62,670 nt of DNA from Firmicutes bacterium UBA4996. Lineage in GTDB: Bacteria > Bacillota > Limnochordia > Darwinibacteriales > Darwinibacteriaceae. Each line of letters opens with the position of its first letter. The first letter of the stretch is position 1. Under the pieces are notes generated by a model, which saw only the letters and a program-made list of their open reading frames with translations, was not told the origin of the DNA and searched no databases. Position numbers and translations under genes: made by a program. The stretch spans positions 118,747 through 181,416 of the forward strand of contig DGYW01000058.1 in assembly GCA_002396805.1 (NCBI GenBank), read 5' to 3'. Shown piece by piece: positions 52,299 through 60,105 of the stretch.

Positions 52299-53199
52299 GG
52301 ATCTCCAATTTACAGTGAGTCAAGATCCTAACCTGCGTTTGGATCTTTGGCTGAGTGAACGTGTGGGTCTTAGCCGTTCCCAATTGAAGAAGATGATTGA
52401 TCAAGGGAGCGTTTTAGTTAACGGAGTAACTGCTAAGGGTGGTTATCGCCTGCAGTTAGGCGATCAACTCGTGGTTACACTACCAGAGGTAGAGACTCCC
52501 TCATTACAGCCGGAGCCCATACCGTTGGAGATTGTCTACGAAGATGAATATTTAGCAGTGGTTAACAAGCCTAAAGACCTAGTGGTGCATCCAGGGGCAG
52601 GTAACTTAGATGGGACTCTTGTGAACGCCTTGCTATTTCACGTTGGTAAATTAGCAGGGGGCGATGAAGAATTGCGCCCCGGAATAGTCCACCGTTTGGA
52701 CAAGGATACTAGCGGATTAATGATGATTGCTAAGACGCAAGAAAGCTACGCCTTTCTTAGCCATCAGCTAAAAGAGCGTTTGGTAGAAAGGCATTATCTC
52801 GCTCTGGTGCAGGGTGTTGTTTCCGCCGATGAGGGAATTATTGATCGTCCCTTAGGGCGCCATCCCAAGAATCGCAAAAAAATGGCGATCCTAGAGACGG
52901 GGCGAGAAGCCCAGACTTATTACAGCGTGCAAGAACGTTTTGCGAAACACTCTTTAGTATTGTGCCGTTTAGTGACTGGCAGAACCCATCAAATTCGCGT
53001 ACACTTAGCGAGTTTGCACCACCCCATAGTGGGCGATCCTCTCTATGGGTTTAAAACAAACAATCTAGGGGCCACAAGTCAGGTTCTCCAAGCTGTTTAC
53101 CTGGGATTTAGGCATCCTCAAGGGGAATATTTAAGATTTGAGATTGACCTTGATCGTGAACTTCAAGAAATTGTGCAAAAAGCCCGTTTGCTTAATTGA
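52279..53199 (+). CDS. rluD: RluD-type pseudouridine synthase
   Basis: 306 residues: an N-terminal S4 domain (LDLWLSERVGLSRSQLKKMI) and the catalytic domain with HRLDKDTSGLMMIAKT (catalytic Asp) and GRTHQIRVHLASLHHPIVGD. It modifies 23S rRNA. It overlaps lspA, the usual pair in Bacillota. Confidence 0.95.
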   Translation: MTARPAKDLQFTVSQDPNLRLDLWLSERVGLSRSQLKKMIDQGSVLVNGVTAKGGYRLQLGDQLVVTLPEVETPSLQPEPIPLEIVYEDEYLAVVNKPKDLVVHPGAGNLDGTLVNALLFHVGKLAGGDEELRPGIVHRLDKDTSGLMMIAKTQESYAFLSHQLKERLVERHYLALVQGVVSADEGIIDRPLGRHPKNRKKMAILETGREAQTYYSVQERFAKHSLVLCRLVTGRTHQIRVHLASLHHPIVGDPLYGFKTNNLGATSQVLQAVYLGFRHPQGEYLRFEIDLDRELQEIVQKARLLN

Positions 53200-53224
53200 C
53201 AAGCTGTGGCTTTTGGTGTAATCT
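53196..53224 (+). promoter_or_regulatory. Sigma-A-like promoter for pyrR-uraA
   Basis: A perfect TTGACA at 53196-53201 (over the rluD stop) and TAATCT at 53219-53224, 17 bases apart. Confidence 0.72.
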
Positions 53225-53239
53225 TTAGTAAGAATGATG

Positions 53240-53328
53240 GTCCTTTAAGTTAGCACAGAGAGGCTGGCAAGGAACGGAGATTTTGTATGCTTCTTGCCCG
53301 CGAACTGCGCGAGGGAGAAGCATTTTTT
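53240..53328 (+). promoter_or_regulatory. PyrR-dependent transcription attenuator
   Basis: A PyrR-binding hairpin (53240-53274) contains CAGAGAGGCTGGCAAGG. GGCAAG (53266-53271) can pair with CTTGCC (53293-53298) as antiterminator. The terminator ATGCTTCT/AGAAGCAT (53287-53294, 53316-53323) ends in six T. With UMP bound, PyrR would favour termination and cut pyrR-uraA expression. Confidence 0.85.
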
Positions 53329-53352
53329 GTTGGGAAGGAGGTGTGCTATATC

Positions 53353-53892
53353 ATCAAAGAAAAAGCTCGAATTCTCGACCAAGAACAGATTCGCCGAGCC
53401 CTCACTAGAATTAGCCACGAGATTGTGGAAAGTAATCGAGGAACGGATCGTTTAGTTCTGGTGGGAATCCATACGCGTGGGGTACCCTTAGCTCAACGCT
53501 TGGCAGAGATGATCAAGGAGTTTGAAGGGGTAGAGGTTCCCGTGGGGATGTTGGACATTTCGTTGTACAGAGATGACCTATCTTCCGTGGCTGAACAGCC
53601 TGTTGTGAATCAAACTACGGTGCCAGTCAGTGTTGAGAAAAAAATCGTCGTCTTGGTGGATGACGTTTTGTTCACGGGCCGAACTGCCCGTGCCGGACTC
53701 GATGCAATCATGGATTTGGGTAGGCCTGAGCGGATTCAATTAGCGGTATTAATCGATCGGGGCCATCGCGAATTGCCCATCAGGGCAGACTATGTAGGTA
53801 AGAACCTTCCGACTTCAATTAGGGAGATTGTGGCTGTACAGCTACGGGAGATCGACAAGGATGAATGCGTTGTAATTTTAGAAGACAAATAG
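53353..53892 (+). CDS. pyrR: Bifunctional pyr operon regulator/uracil phosphoribosyltransferase PyrR
   Basis: The PyrR core is complete: ILDQEQIRRALTRISHEI, VGIHTRGVPLAQRLAE, the PRPP loop VVLVDDVLFTGRTARAGLDA, and RPERIQLAVLIDRGHRELPIRADYVGKNLPT. The frame is open back to ATG 53287, but that ATG is in the attenuator terminator stem and gives about 22 unconserved residues. AAGGAGGTG at 53335-53343 points to ATC 53353 (or 53350), matching the family N-terminus. The only nearby canonical codon, GTG 53341, overlaps the ribosome binding site. The start is therefore uncertain; product identity is not. Confidence 0.92.
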   Translation: MKEKARILDQEQIRRALTRISHEIVESNRGTDRLVLVGIHTRGVPLAQRLAEMIKEFEGVEVPVGMLDISLYRDDLSSVAEQPVVNQTTVPVSVEKKIVVLVDDVLFTGRTARAGLDAIMDLGRPERIQLAVLIDRGHRELPIRADYVGKNLPTSIREIVAVQLREIDKDECVVILEDK

Positions 53893-53935
53893 AACCTTTA
53901 AGTGGGTCCTGTGAGACCCGGAAGGAGGAACATTG

Positions 53936-55177
53936 ATGAATTCGACTATTGGTAGCCAACAAAAGCTAGGTGTCGGACAGAACTTAGCTTTAGGTTTTCA
54001 GCATCTATTCGCCATGTTTGGAGCAACAGTTTTGGTACCTGTTTTGACTGGACTTGATCCGGCTGTAGCCTTATTTTCGTCAGGCACTGGCACTCTCCTA
54101 TTCATGCTTGTCACTAAGGGTAAAGTTCCAGCATATCTAGGCTCTTCTTTTGCCTTTATTGCACCTATAATTAGTGTTTCTGGCTTATGGGGCATTCAGT
54201 ACGCTCTTGGTGGGGCGGTGGCGGTAGGCTTAGTGTACATCGCAATTGCCCTAATTATCTCCAAGATTGGATTAGACTGGATAGACAGAGTTTTACCTTC
54301 GGTTGTCATTGGCTCAGTAATCATGGTCATCGGTTTGGGTCTTGCATCAACGGCAGTGGATATGGCTGGTTTTACTGGTGGCGGATCCCTCGCTAATGCC
54401 GATGTAAGGATTGCCTTATTTACCTTAGTGGTCACAGTAATTGGTACTATGTTCTTTAAGGGATTCTTCGCTGTAGTGCCTATTCTCATCGGGATTGTTG
54501 CCGGTTATATTTTTGCCATTACCCAAGGAGCTATTGACTTTACGCCTGTGAAGGAAGCGGCTTGGATTGGCTTACCGCAATTTGTTGCTCCGAAATTTAG
54601 CGCGGCAGCCATCGCCATGATGTTACCTGTTGCTCTTGTCTCAATTACTGAACACTTAGGCGATGTGATGGTTCTCAGTAGAGTGACAGGAAATGATTTT
54701 TATCGATCACCTGGTTTACATCGAACATTGTTAGGCGACGGATTGGCTACTTCCTGGGCAGGATTATGGGGGGGACCACCTAACACGACTTATGGCGAAA
54801 ACATTGGTGTTATGGCTATCACACAGGTTTTTAGTGTATCCGTTATTCGTACAGCTGCCATGATCGCCATAGTTCTTTCCTTTGTGCAAAAAATGGGTGC
54901 TCTGATTTCTACAATTCCAGCTCCAGTTATGGGTGGCGTTTCTATCGTACTATTTGGGGTCATCGCAGCTTCCGGAATCAGAACTCTAGTGGAAAGTGGC
55001 ATAGACTATGGTGATAAACGTAATCTAGTTATTTCCTCAGTAATCTTAGTTTTAGGGATTGGCGGCGCCGAACTTGGTCTTGGACCAGTGAAACTTCATG
55101 GTATGGCTCTGGCCACTGTAGCAGGAATCATTCTCAATCTTGTTTTACCTAAGAACGGGAAGGAAATGTCTGAATAG
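53936..55177 (+). CDS. uraA: Uracil permease
   Basis: About 413 residues with some 14 helices of the nucleobase:cation symporter-2 family: LGFQHLFAMFGATVLVPVLTG, YLGSSFAFIAPI, and the QxxxE-type ITEHLGDVMVL motif with GLATSWAGLWGGPPNTTYGENIG. It imports uracil. Placed after pyrR, so PyrR attenuation should control it. ATG 53936 after AAGGAGGA. Confidence 0.95.
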   Translation: MNSTIGSQQKLGVGQNLALGFQHLFAMFGATVLVPVLTGLDPAVALFSSGTGTLLFMLVTKGKVPAYLGSSFAFIAPIISVSGLWGIQYALGGAVAVGLVYIAIALIISKIGLDWIDRVLPSVVIGSVIMVIGLGLASTAVDMAGFTGGGSLANADVRIALFTLVVTVIGTMFFKGFFAVVPILIGIVAGYIFAITQGAIDFTPVKEAAWIGLPQFVAPKFSAAAIAMMLPVALVSITEHLGDVMVLSRVTGNDFYRSPGLHRTLLGDGLATSWAGLWGGPPNTTYGENIGVMAITQVFSVSVIRTAAMIAIVLSFVQKMGALISTIPAPVMGGVSIVLFGVIAASGIRTLVESGIDYGDKRNLVISSVILVLGIGGAELGLGPVKLHGMALATVAGIILNLVLPKNGKEMSE

Positions 55178-55189
55178 CAGAAAAAGACG

Positions 55190-55216
55190 AGAGGAGCCTG
55201 ATGGCTCCTCTTATTC
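55190..55216 (+). terminator. Terminator after uraA, possibly bidirectional
   Basis: A 9-bp stem AGAGGAGCC (55190-55198) with GGCTCCTCT (55203-55211) around TGAT. On the plus strand only a short T tract follows. On the minus strand the stem is followed by CGTCTTTTT, a better U tract, so it may serve the structured element to the right. Confidence 0.65.
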
Positions 55217-55217
55217 G

Positions 55218-55364
55218 CGTAAACTAGGCAAAACAACGATTAGGGAAACTGTTCAATGGGTGTGAATACTCTAGCACAGTTGATGTGTGTTCTTCGCTGA
55301 TCACCGTAGAGACGAGCGGGTAGCCTTTTATCCCTAATCATCAAACGTCTTACCTAAGTTTACG
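55218..55364. ncRNA. Candidate structured RNA (6S-like shape), strand uncertain
   Basis: The 275-base gap between uraA and ytaF is not coding. CGTAAACT (55218-55225) pairs with AGTTTACG (55357-55364), AGG with CCT just inside, and GATTAGGGA (55238-55246) with TCCCTAATC (55331-55339). A bubble of about 20 bases per side follows, then CTCTA/TAGAG (55269-55273, 55307-55311) closes an apical hairpin. Long closing stem, large central bubble and apical stem recall 6S RNA, though about 147 bases is short for it. The best terminator lies on the minus-strand side (55190-55211). No convincing promoter was found. Confidence 0.4.
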
Positions 55365-55452
55365 TTGTTGGCGACGTCTCTTGCGGTGCACATTGAGCAA
55401 TTGGTCTACCCTCAACCTTATTTTGAACAACAAAATTAAGAATTATTCACTT

Positions 55453-56076
55453 TTAGAAAAAAAGCTTGAATAACCCGAGAAAAAGTATGATGGTCCCCGG
55501 GACCCAGCGCCAATCCTGCTGTTTTTTGGGGTCATCAACTAGACTTGCCCCAACTTTGAGGCCTTGCGATATAAACACTAGGCTGGCAAGCATTACGGCC
55601 ATTGTAGTGGGCCAAACTGGCAAGGTTAAGACAGCTGCACCAAAGCCAGCAGCAGTTGCGTCGAGAGCCAAGGCACCGCCTAGAATTAGTGCTTCTGCAG
55701 ATGTAATATGTTTGGACTGATCAGCATCTGCACTCAAGGGTTCTTTGAATACTTGAATAATCAGACCCAAAACTGGAATACGCCAGTTAATTAGAACGCC
55801 TGAGACTTGGGGGACACGATAGTTGCGCCATAGGCTGTAGAAACCTAGGGCAAGAAAAATAACGCCCCCTAGAATAGTTGTTAAACGTGGGTCCAACCGC
55901 CGTTCAAAAAGAGCGCCTAGGAGCATGGTCACTAAAAAAGTGCAACCGGAAACTAAACTCAACACCACGTTAGACCACAGGGGGATGGTAATGCGGTTTA
56001 GACCGTAGGTGATTCCAATGGCCAGCGCGTCGAAACTCACAGCAATGGCAAGGAAGACCACTGATAACAATACCAT
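55453..56076 (-). CDS. ytaF: Sporulation membrane protein YtaF (MntP-related)
   Basis: A 207-residue polytopic membrane protein with about six helices. It shows AVSFDALAIGITYGLNRI near the start and ALILGGALALDATAAGFGAA in the second half, the two Asp-bearing repeats of the MntP/YtaF superfamily. YtaF members are tied to sporulation. GGAGGTAG lies upstream on the minus strand. Confidence 0.88.
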   Translation of the reverse strand: MVLLSVVFLAIAVSFDALAIGITYGLNRITIPLWSNVVLSLVSGCTFLVTMLLGALFERRLDPRLTTILGGVIFLALGFYSLWRNYRVPQVSGVLINWRIPVLGLIIQVFKEPLSADADQSKHITSAEALILGGALALDATAAGFGAAVLTLPVWPTTMAVMLASLVFISQGLKVGASLVDDPKKQQDWRWVPGTIILFLGLFKLFF

Positions 56077-56142
56077 AGAAACTACCTCCTCTTCTCATTC
56101 TTCATAGTATGGATAAAGTGAGGTAGATGTGTAGGTTAACCC

Positions 56143-56171
56143 TTGACAGCTGAGGCTAAAGGTGGTAATAT
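56143..56171 (+). promoter_or_regulatory. Promoter of tRNA-Cys
   Basis: Perfect TTGACA (56143-56148) and TAATAT (56166-56171) with 17-base spacing, 13 bases before the tRNA. Confidence 0.82.
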
Positions 56172-56184
56172 TTAATTTGCTTGA

Positions 56185-56259
56185 GGCGGCATAGCCAAGT
56201 GGTAAGGCAGAGCTCTGCAAAAGCTCCATTCCCCAGTTCAAATCTGGGTGCCGCCTCCA
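56185..56259 (+). tRNA. tRNA-Cys (GCA anticodon)
   Basis: A complete cloverleaf: acceptor GGCGGCA with TGCCGCC, anticodon loop CTGCAAA giving GCA, T-arm CCCAG-TTCAAAT-CTGGG, U73 discriminator (a cysteine identity base) and encoded CCA at 56257-56259. Confidence 0.97.
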
Positions 56260-56298
56260 TTTTATTTGCATTCAACATGGCAAAGGGGGGAGTCATTC

Positions 56299-56433
56299 AT
56301 GGCTAAAGCCAAAAGAGGAAAGAATATTAAAACCCTTGGTTGGAGAGGGACCTGCCCCTCTTGCCAAAAGTCTGGTGTGAAATTACTTTGGGAAAAAGAT
56401 AGTGCCAAAGTCTGCAAAGCATGTGGTAAATAG
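56299..56433 (+). CDS. 44-residue zinc-ribbon protein of unknown function
   Basis: Very short and basic, beginning MAKAKRGKNIKTLGWRG, with two Cys pairs (CPSC near residue 19, CKAC near residue 39) that can bind one zinc. The composition recalls small ribosomal zinc ribbons, but I do not recognise a named family. ATG 56299 follows AAGGGGGG. It probably shares the tRNA-Cys transcript and ends at a terminator. Confidence 0.7.
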   Translation: MAKAKRGKNIKTLGWRGTCPSCQKSGVKLLWEKDSAKVCKACGK

Positions 56434-56443
56434 AGATATTAAG

Positions 56444-56466
56444 AAACGGCTCAACGCCGTTTTTTT
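56444..56466 (+). terminator. Intrinsic terminator after the zinc-ribbon gene
   Basis: AAACGGC (56444-56450) with GCCGTTT (56456-56462), a five-base loop and seven T overlapping the stem end. Confidence 0.88.
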
Positions 56467-56477
56467 GTATAAGAAAA

Positions 56478-56501
56478 AGACCTGGATTTGAGTCCAGGTC
56501 T
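56478..56501 (-). terminator. Terminator of rpsD, possibly bidirectional
   Basis: AGACCTGGA (56478-56486) pairs with TCCAGGTCT (56493-56501). On the minus strand TTTTTC follows directly; on the plus strand seven T follow after a short gap. Confidence 0.85.
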
Positions 56502-56517
56502 CATTTTTTTGCCCATG

Positions 56518-57117
56518 CTATTTGGAGTAGAACTCAACGATTTCAGCTTCGTTAATGTCTGGGTTGAGTTCATCACGACGAGGTAACCTGATATACTGAC
56601 CGGTTCTGGAATTCTCATCATAGCTGAGATATTCAGGAACATTGGGGCGTACCTCTAGAGCATCTTCAACAACTACTAGGTTGCGGCTCTTTTCTCGTAA
56701 ACCAATTGTATCGCCAACACTTACGCGATAGCTGGGGATATCAACTTTGTGGCCATTCACGGTAATGTGACCGTGGGTGACTAATTGTCTGGCACCTGCT
56801 CTGCTACGGGCAAACCCGAGGCGGAAGACGAGGTTGTCTAGGCGAGATTCTAAAAGAATCATGAAGTTTTCGCCGGTAATACCAGGCATCTTAGCGGCCT
56901 CTTGAAAGAGGTTTCTAAATTGCTTTTCGCCTAATCCGTAAAGAAAACGAAGCTTTTGTTTTTCTTGTAGTTGCAGTCCATAGTTGCTTTGTTTGCGGCG
57001 ACCTTGACCGTGCTGCCCCGGTGGATATGGACGTTTCCGCAGCTCTTTTCCAGTTTCGCTTAGGGAAAATCCTAAACGTCTACTTACTTTCCACGTTGGA
57101 CCCGTGTAACGTGACAT
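56518..57117 (-). CDS. rpsD: Ribosomal protein S4
   Basis: 199 residues: MSRYTGPTWKVSRRLGFSL at the N-terminus, the PPGQHGQ motif and an S4 domain (LESRLDNLVFRLGFARSRAGARQLVTHGHI). A 30S primary assembly protein, often autoregulated and encoded alone as here. It lacks the N-terminal Cys cluster of zinc-bearing S4 variants. Confidence 0.96.
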   Translation of the reverse strand: MSRYTGPTWKVSRRLGFSLSETGKELRKRPYPPGQHGQGRRKQSNYGLQLQEKQKLRFLYGLGEKQFRNLFQEAAKMPGITGENFMILLESRLDNLVFRLGFARSRAGARQLVTHGHITVNGHKVDIPSYRVSVGDTIGLREKSRNLVVVEDALEVRPNVPEYLSYDENSRTGQYIRLPRRDELNPDINEAEIVEFYSK

Positions 57118-57186
57118 GTACTTCTCTCCAATCCTAATCTAATCTTTTTACCAAAGCAGCCGCGCCTTGTAAATCTTTCTCTCATA

Positions 57187-57214
57187 AGGATACCACATTT
57201 CTTTAAATTTGCAA
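57187..57214 (-). promoter_or_regulatory. Promoter of rpsD
   Basis: On the minus strand TTGCAA (57209-57214) and TATCCT (57187-57192) are 16 bases apart, leaving a leader of about 60 bases before the start. Confidence 0.5.
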
Positions 57215-57277
57215 GGGTAATTTGTCTATCTTTAGTGGGTAAGCTAAACCAAAAGATGACGAGGGGAGAGCACCGAG

Positions 57278-58081
57278 ATGAGAGCCATGTGGAAAGGATC
57301 TATTTCCTTTGGTCTGGTGAACATTCCGGTAAGAATGTACACAGCCACTCAAGAGAAAAGTCTCCGTTTCACCCAGTTACATGAGTTGTGCCATACACCT
57401 ATTAAGTACGACAAAGTTTGTCCTCACTGTGAACGCTCCGTGGCTGGCGAAGAAATCATTCGGGGTTATGAGTACAACCCAGGCCAATATGTAGTGATTA
57501 ATGATCAAGAGTGGGACAGCTTTGTGGAACGCTCCACTCATACAATTGACATCTTGCGCTTTGTAGACCTCAGTGAAGTTGACCCGGTCTTTTTTAATAA
57601 GACCTATTATTTAGAACCTGCGGAAACAGGAGGAAAGGCCTACTCCCTTTTACAGCAGGCCTTAGCCTCCACAGACAAGATTGCAGTTGCGAAAATTACC
57701 ATTCGCTCGAAAGTATCGTTGGCTGTGGTACGTGTTTATCAGGGCATGCTAGCTTTAGAAACCATTTTCTATCCTGACGAGATTCGAGACGAGGGTGAAC
57801 TCGATTTGGACATACAGGGAAAGGTGCAAGAAAAAGAGCTAACCATGGCCCTTTCTTTAATAGCCAGTTTAACCGAGCCCTTTCAGCCGGAGCATTACAG
57901 TGACGAGCGACGCTTAGGTATGTTGGAACTAATCGAAAGGAAGATTCAAGGACAAGATGTAGTGGTGGCTAGAGGCCCCAAAGAAGGAGCTCCAGTAGTA
58001 GATCTACTGGCCGCCTTAGAGGCATCTTTGCAAGCTCAGCAACATAAGTCCAGTGACTTTCCTGATGGGGTGCGTCATTGA
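57278..58081 (+). CDS. ku: Ku protein for non-homologous end joining
   Basis: 267 residues: AMWKGSISFGLVNIPVRMYTA at the start, a beta-barrel core and the C-terminal LigD-interacting tail. The two CxxC-like pairs (LCHTP, CPHC) near residue 37-52 may bind zinc. Ku bridges DNA ends and recruits LigD; in spore formers it repairs breaks during germination. Followed by separate ligase and polymerase genes. Confidence 0.94.
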   Translation: MRAMWKGSISFGLVNIPVRMYTATQEKSLRFTQLHELCHTPIKYDKVCPHCERSVAGEEIIRGYEYNPGQYVVINDQEWDSFVERSTHTIDILRFVDLSEVDPVFFNKTYYLEPAETGGKAYSLLQQALASTDKIAVAKITIRSKVSLAVVRVYQGMLALETIFYPDEIRDEGELDLDIQGKVQEKELTMALSLIASLTEPFQPEHYSDERRLGMLELIERKIQGQDVVVARGPKEGAPVVDLLAALEASLQAQQHKSSDFPDGVRH

Positions 58082-59007
58082 GACTGCCGCGGTTTGAGCC
58101 TATGTTGCCTGTTAGCCAATGTGTAGGGGATGCTGGCGCCTTCGCACAAGAGATAAAATGGGATGGTTTTAGAGCCCTCGCCTATTTGGAGGGGGCTGTA
58201 CGCTTGGAAAGCAGAAATGGAAAGAGCTTTAATCGGCGGTTTCCTACAATCGTGGCAGAACTGGAGTACCTAGGGCAAGGAATTATTCTGGACGGGGAAA
58301 TAATTGCTCTTACTGCGGAGGGACGTCCGGAGTTTTCCCTCCTGCGCAAACTGCCCAATTCGACCACACGACTTTTCTATATTGTCTTTGACTTGCTATT
58401 TTCGGAGGGGCGTTCCATTTGTTCAGAACCGTGGTCTAAACGACGCCGGCATTTGGAACTACTCCTAAAGTCGAACAGGGGGGGTGGCAGTGTTATCATC
58501 TCACCACTTTTATCTGATGTGGTGGAGGACTGTCTCGCTTTCGCCAAACAACACCAGCTTGAAGGCATTGTATCAAAGCAGAAAGACTCTCCCTATTTAC
58601 CAGGAGTGCGCTCATCCTTTTGGCGCAAACACAGACTTAAGAAAAGTATAGATTGTGTCGTGGTGGCCCTTAATTTTTCAGGGAACCGCCTCCGTTCTCT
58701 TGGAGTTGCCGTCTATAATCGAAATCAGGCTTGGCAGTATATTGGCAATGTAGGTAGTGGGCTAGGTCAAGTGGAGCTAGACTTCCTACGGCAGGCGATG
58801 CCATTGCTACAGACAGAGGTGGTTCCTGTAGTGAACCCACCGTCTGTTGATTTCGAAGTGGTTTGGTTAAAACCACATTTAGTTGTGGAACTTGAATATT
58901 TGGAGTTCACCCCTCAAGGAAGGTTGCGGCATCCTGTTTTTATCCGTTTTCGCATAGACAAGGATGCTCAAGCCTGCCTATTAGGAGTTGATGATTGTGA
59001 CAAGTAA
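58078..59007 (+). CDS. ligD: ATP-dependent DNA ligase, LigD ligase domain
   Basis: A 309-residue nucleotidyltransferase plus OB-fold. The lysine that takes AMP is Lys27 in EIKWDGFRAL; LDGEIIAL, EGIVSKQKDSPY and WRKHR are further motifs. In many bacteria this is one domain of LigD; here it is a separate gene. TTG start overlapping the ku stop by four bases. Confidence 0.92.
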   Translation: MRLPRFEPMLPVSQCVGDAGAFAQEIKWDGFRALAYLEGAVRLESRNGKSFNRRFPTIVAELEYLGQGIILDGEIIALTAEGRPEFSLLRKLPNSTTRLFYIVFDLLFSEGRSICSEPWSKRRRHLELLLKSNRGGGSVIISPLLSDVVEDCLAFAKQHQLEGIVSKQKDSPYLPGVRSSFWRKHRLKKSIDCVVVALNFSGNRLRSLGVAVYNRNQAWQYIGNVGSGLGQVELDFLRQAMPLLQTEVVPVVNPPSVDFEVVWLKPHLVVELEYLEFTPQGRLRHPVFIRFRIDKDAQACLLGVDDCDK

Positions 59008-59893
59008 GCAAGTTGTCCAGGTTGAAGGTAGAGCTGTACAACTAACCAATTTAGACAAGGTACTGTGGCCTAAACAGGGTTTCACTAAAGCAGATTTGCT
59101 TGATTATCATGTGCGCATGCAGACTTTGACTAGCGCCCACTGGGGAAGTCGGGCCCTTACTGTAACCCGTTACCCCCATGGAGTAGATGGAGAATTCTTT
59201 TTCCAAAAAAACGTACCTACCTCAGCCCCTCCCTGGGTAGTCACAAACCTTTTAGGTGAGACGGAATACGTAATAGCGAATGATCTTAGCACCATTATAT
59301 GGCTAGCTAACTCGGCCGCCATAGAATTTCACCCTTCGACCTTTCAGATTGGTGATCCTAACATCCCCAGTTATGCTATTATAGATCTTGATCCCACTAA
59401 GCCCCTAGGATTTACGGAAACGGTGGACATGGCCAAACGTTGTGGCGATTTGTTGCTGGAAATAGGGCTTCGGGGCTATCCGAAGTTTTCTGGCGCTACG
59501 GGAATCCACATTTACATTCCCTTAGAAGCCCACTATGACTTCAAAATTAGCTCCGAATTGGTGCGTTTGCTCGGTGTCAGCTTACAACGGCTGTATCCTA
59601 CACAGATCACCTTGGAGCGCCTAATTAGAAATCGCAGGGGCATTTATATTGACTACTTGCAGAATCATCAAGGGAAAACAATTGTGGGGGTCTATAGTCC
59701 AAGACCTACACCTGAAGGTACAGTATCTACACCGGTGGATTGGGTTGACTTGGACTATTACCAACCACAAGACTTTACCATAAAAACGGTACCCCAATGG
59801 GTGGCTGAACGTGGGGATCTTTTTGGAGATGTTCTCTATAGACCGCAGTCATTGGAGCATTTCACACAAATTTTTTCCATGCTGAAGCCTTGA
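58997..59893 (+). CDS. LigD-type primase-polymerase domain protein
   Basis: About 298 residues of the archaeo-eukaryotic primase superfamily: VDGEFFFQKNVP, the catalytic IIDLDPTKPLGF (DxD), SGATGIHIYIPL, and IYIDYLQNHQGKT (third Asp). It fills gaps at Ku-bound ends. No phosphoesterase domain is encoded in the window. Candidate starts ATG 58991 and GTG 58997; the latter is nine bases after AGGAG. Overlaps the ligase gene. Confidence 0.88.
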   Translation: MTSKQVVQVEGRAVQLTNLDKVLWPKQGFTKADLLDYHVRMQTLTSAHWGSRALTVTRYPHGVDGEFFFQKNVPTSAPPWVVTNLLGETEYVIANDLSTIIWLANSAAIEFHPSTFQIGDPNIPSYAIIDLDPTKPLGFTETVDMAKRCGDLLLEIGLRGYPKFSGATGIHIYIPLEAHYDFKISSELVRLLGVSLQRLYPTQITLERLIRNRRGIYIDYLQNHQGKTIVGVYSPRPTPEGTVSTPVDWVDLDYYQPQDFTIKTVPQWVAERGDLFGDVLYRPQSLEHFTQIFSMLKP

Positions 59894-59918
59894 CGCAGCC
59901 AAAATACTATGTTATACT
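59890..59918 (+). promoter_or_regulatory. Sigma-A-like promoter for infC-rpmI-rplT
   Basis: TTGACG (59890-59895, over the preceding stop) and TATACT (59913-59918), 17 bases apart. Confidence 0.72.
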
Positions 59919-59929
59919 TCTATCGTCAA

Positions 59930-60073
59930 GCAGAAGCCACCGCTTCTCACCTTGTGACTCAGTGTTTTCAAGGTTTTAGACCCTGATATGTTTTTATTGC
60001 ATAATGCAGATTGTCTGCAGATATGTAGTTGCGATCATGGGATTGAACGGGTGGCTAATGCCATCCGTTTTTT
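59930..60073 (+). promoter_or_regulatory. L20-type leader with attenuator terminator
   Basis: An AGAAGC-CACC-GCTTCT hairpin near 59932-59947, a CCTTG/CAAGG pair, then a terminator: AACGGGTGGC (60046-60055) with GCCATCCGTT (60060-60069, one G-U pair) and six T. In Bacillota, excess L20 binds the infC leader and promotes termination; the layout fits. The stretch between 59894 and 60105 holds no gene. Confidence 0.75.
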
Positions 60074-60105
60074 GTGTAATACTAACTTACTGGAGGGGTG
60101 ACACC

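Noticed and set aside
53287..53352. N-terminal extension of PyrR from ATG 53287
   Set aside because: That ATG lies in the attenuator terminator stem and the residues do not match PyrR.
57180..57277. Sigma-F/G promoter for ku
   Set aside because: Ku is forespore-expressed in Bacillus, but the bases here match the GG..A.A.T consensus only partly.
60004..60105. A longer infC frame starting at ATG 60004
   Set aside because: The extra codons cross the leader terminator and are not conserved; ATT 60106 has the ribosome binding site and the family N-terminus.
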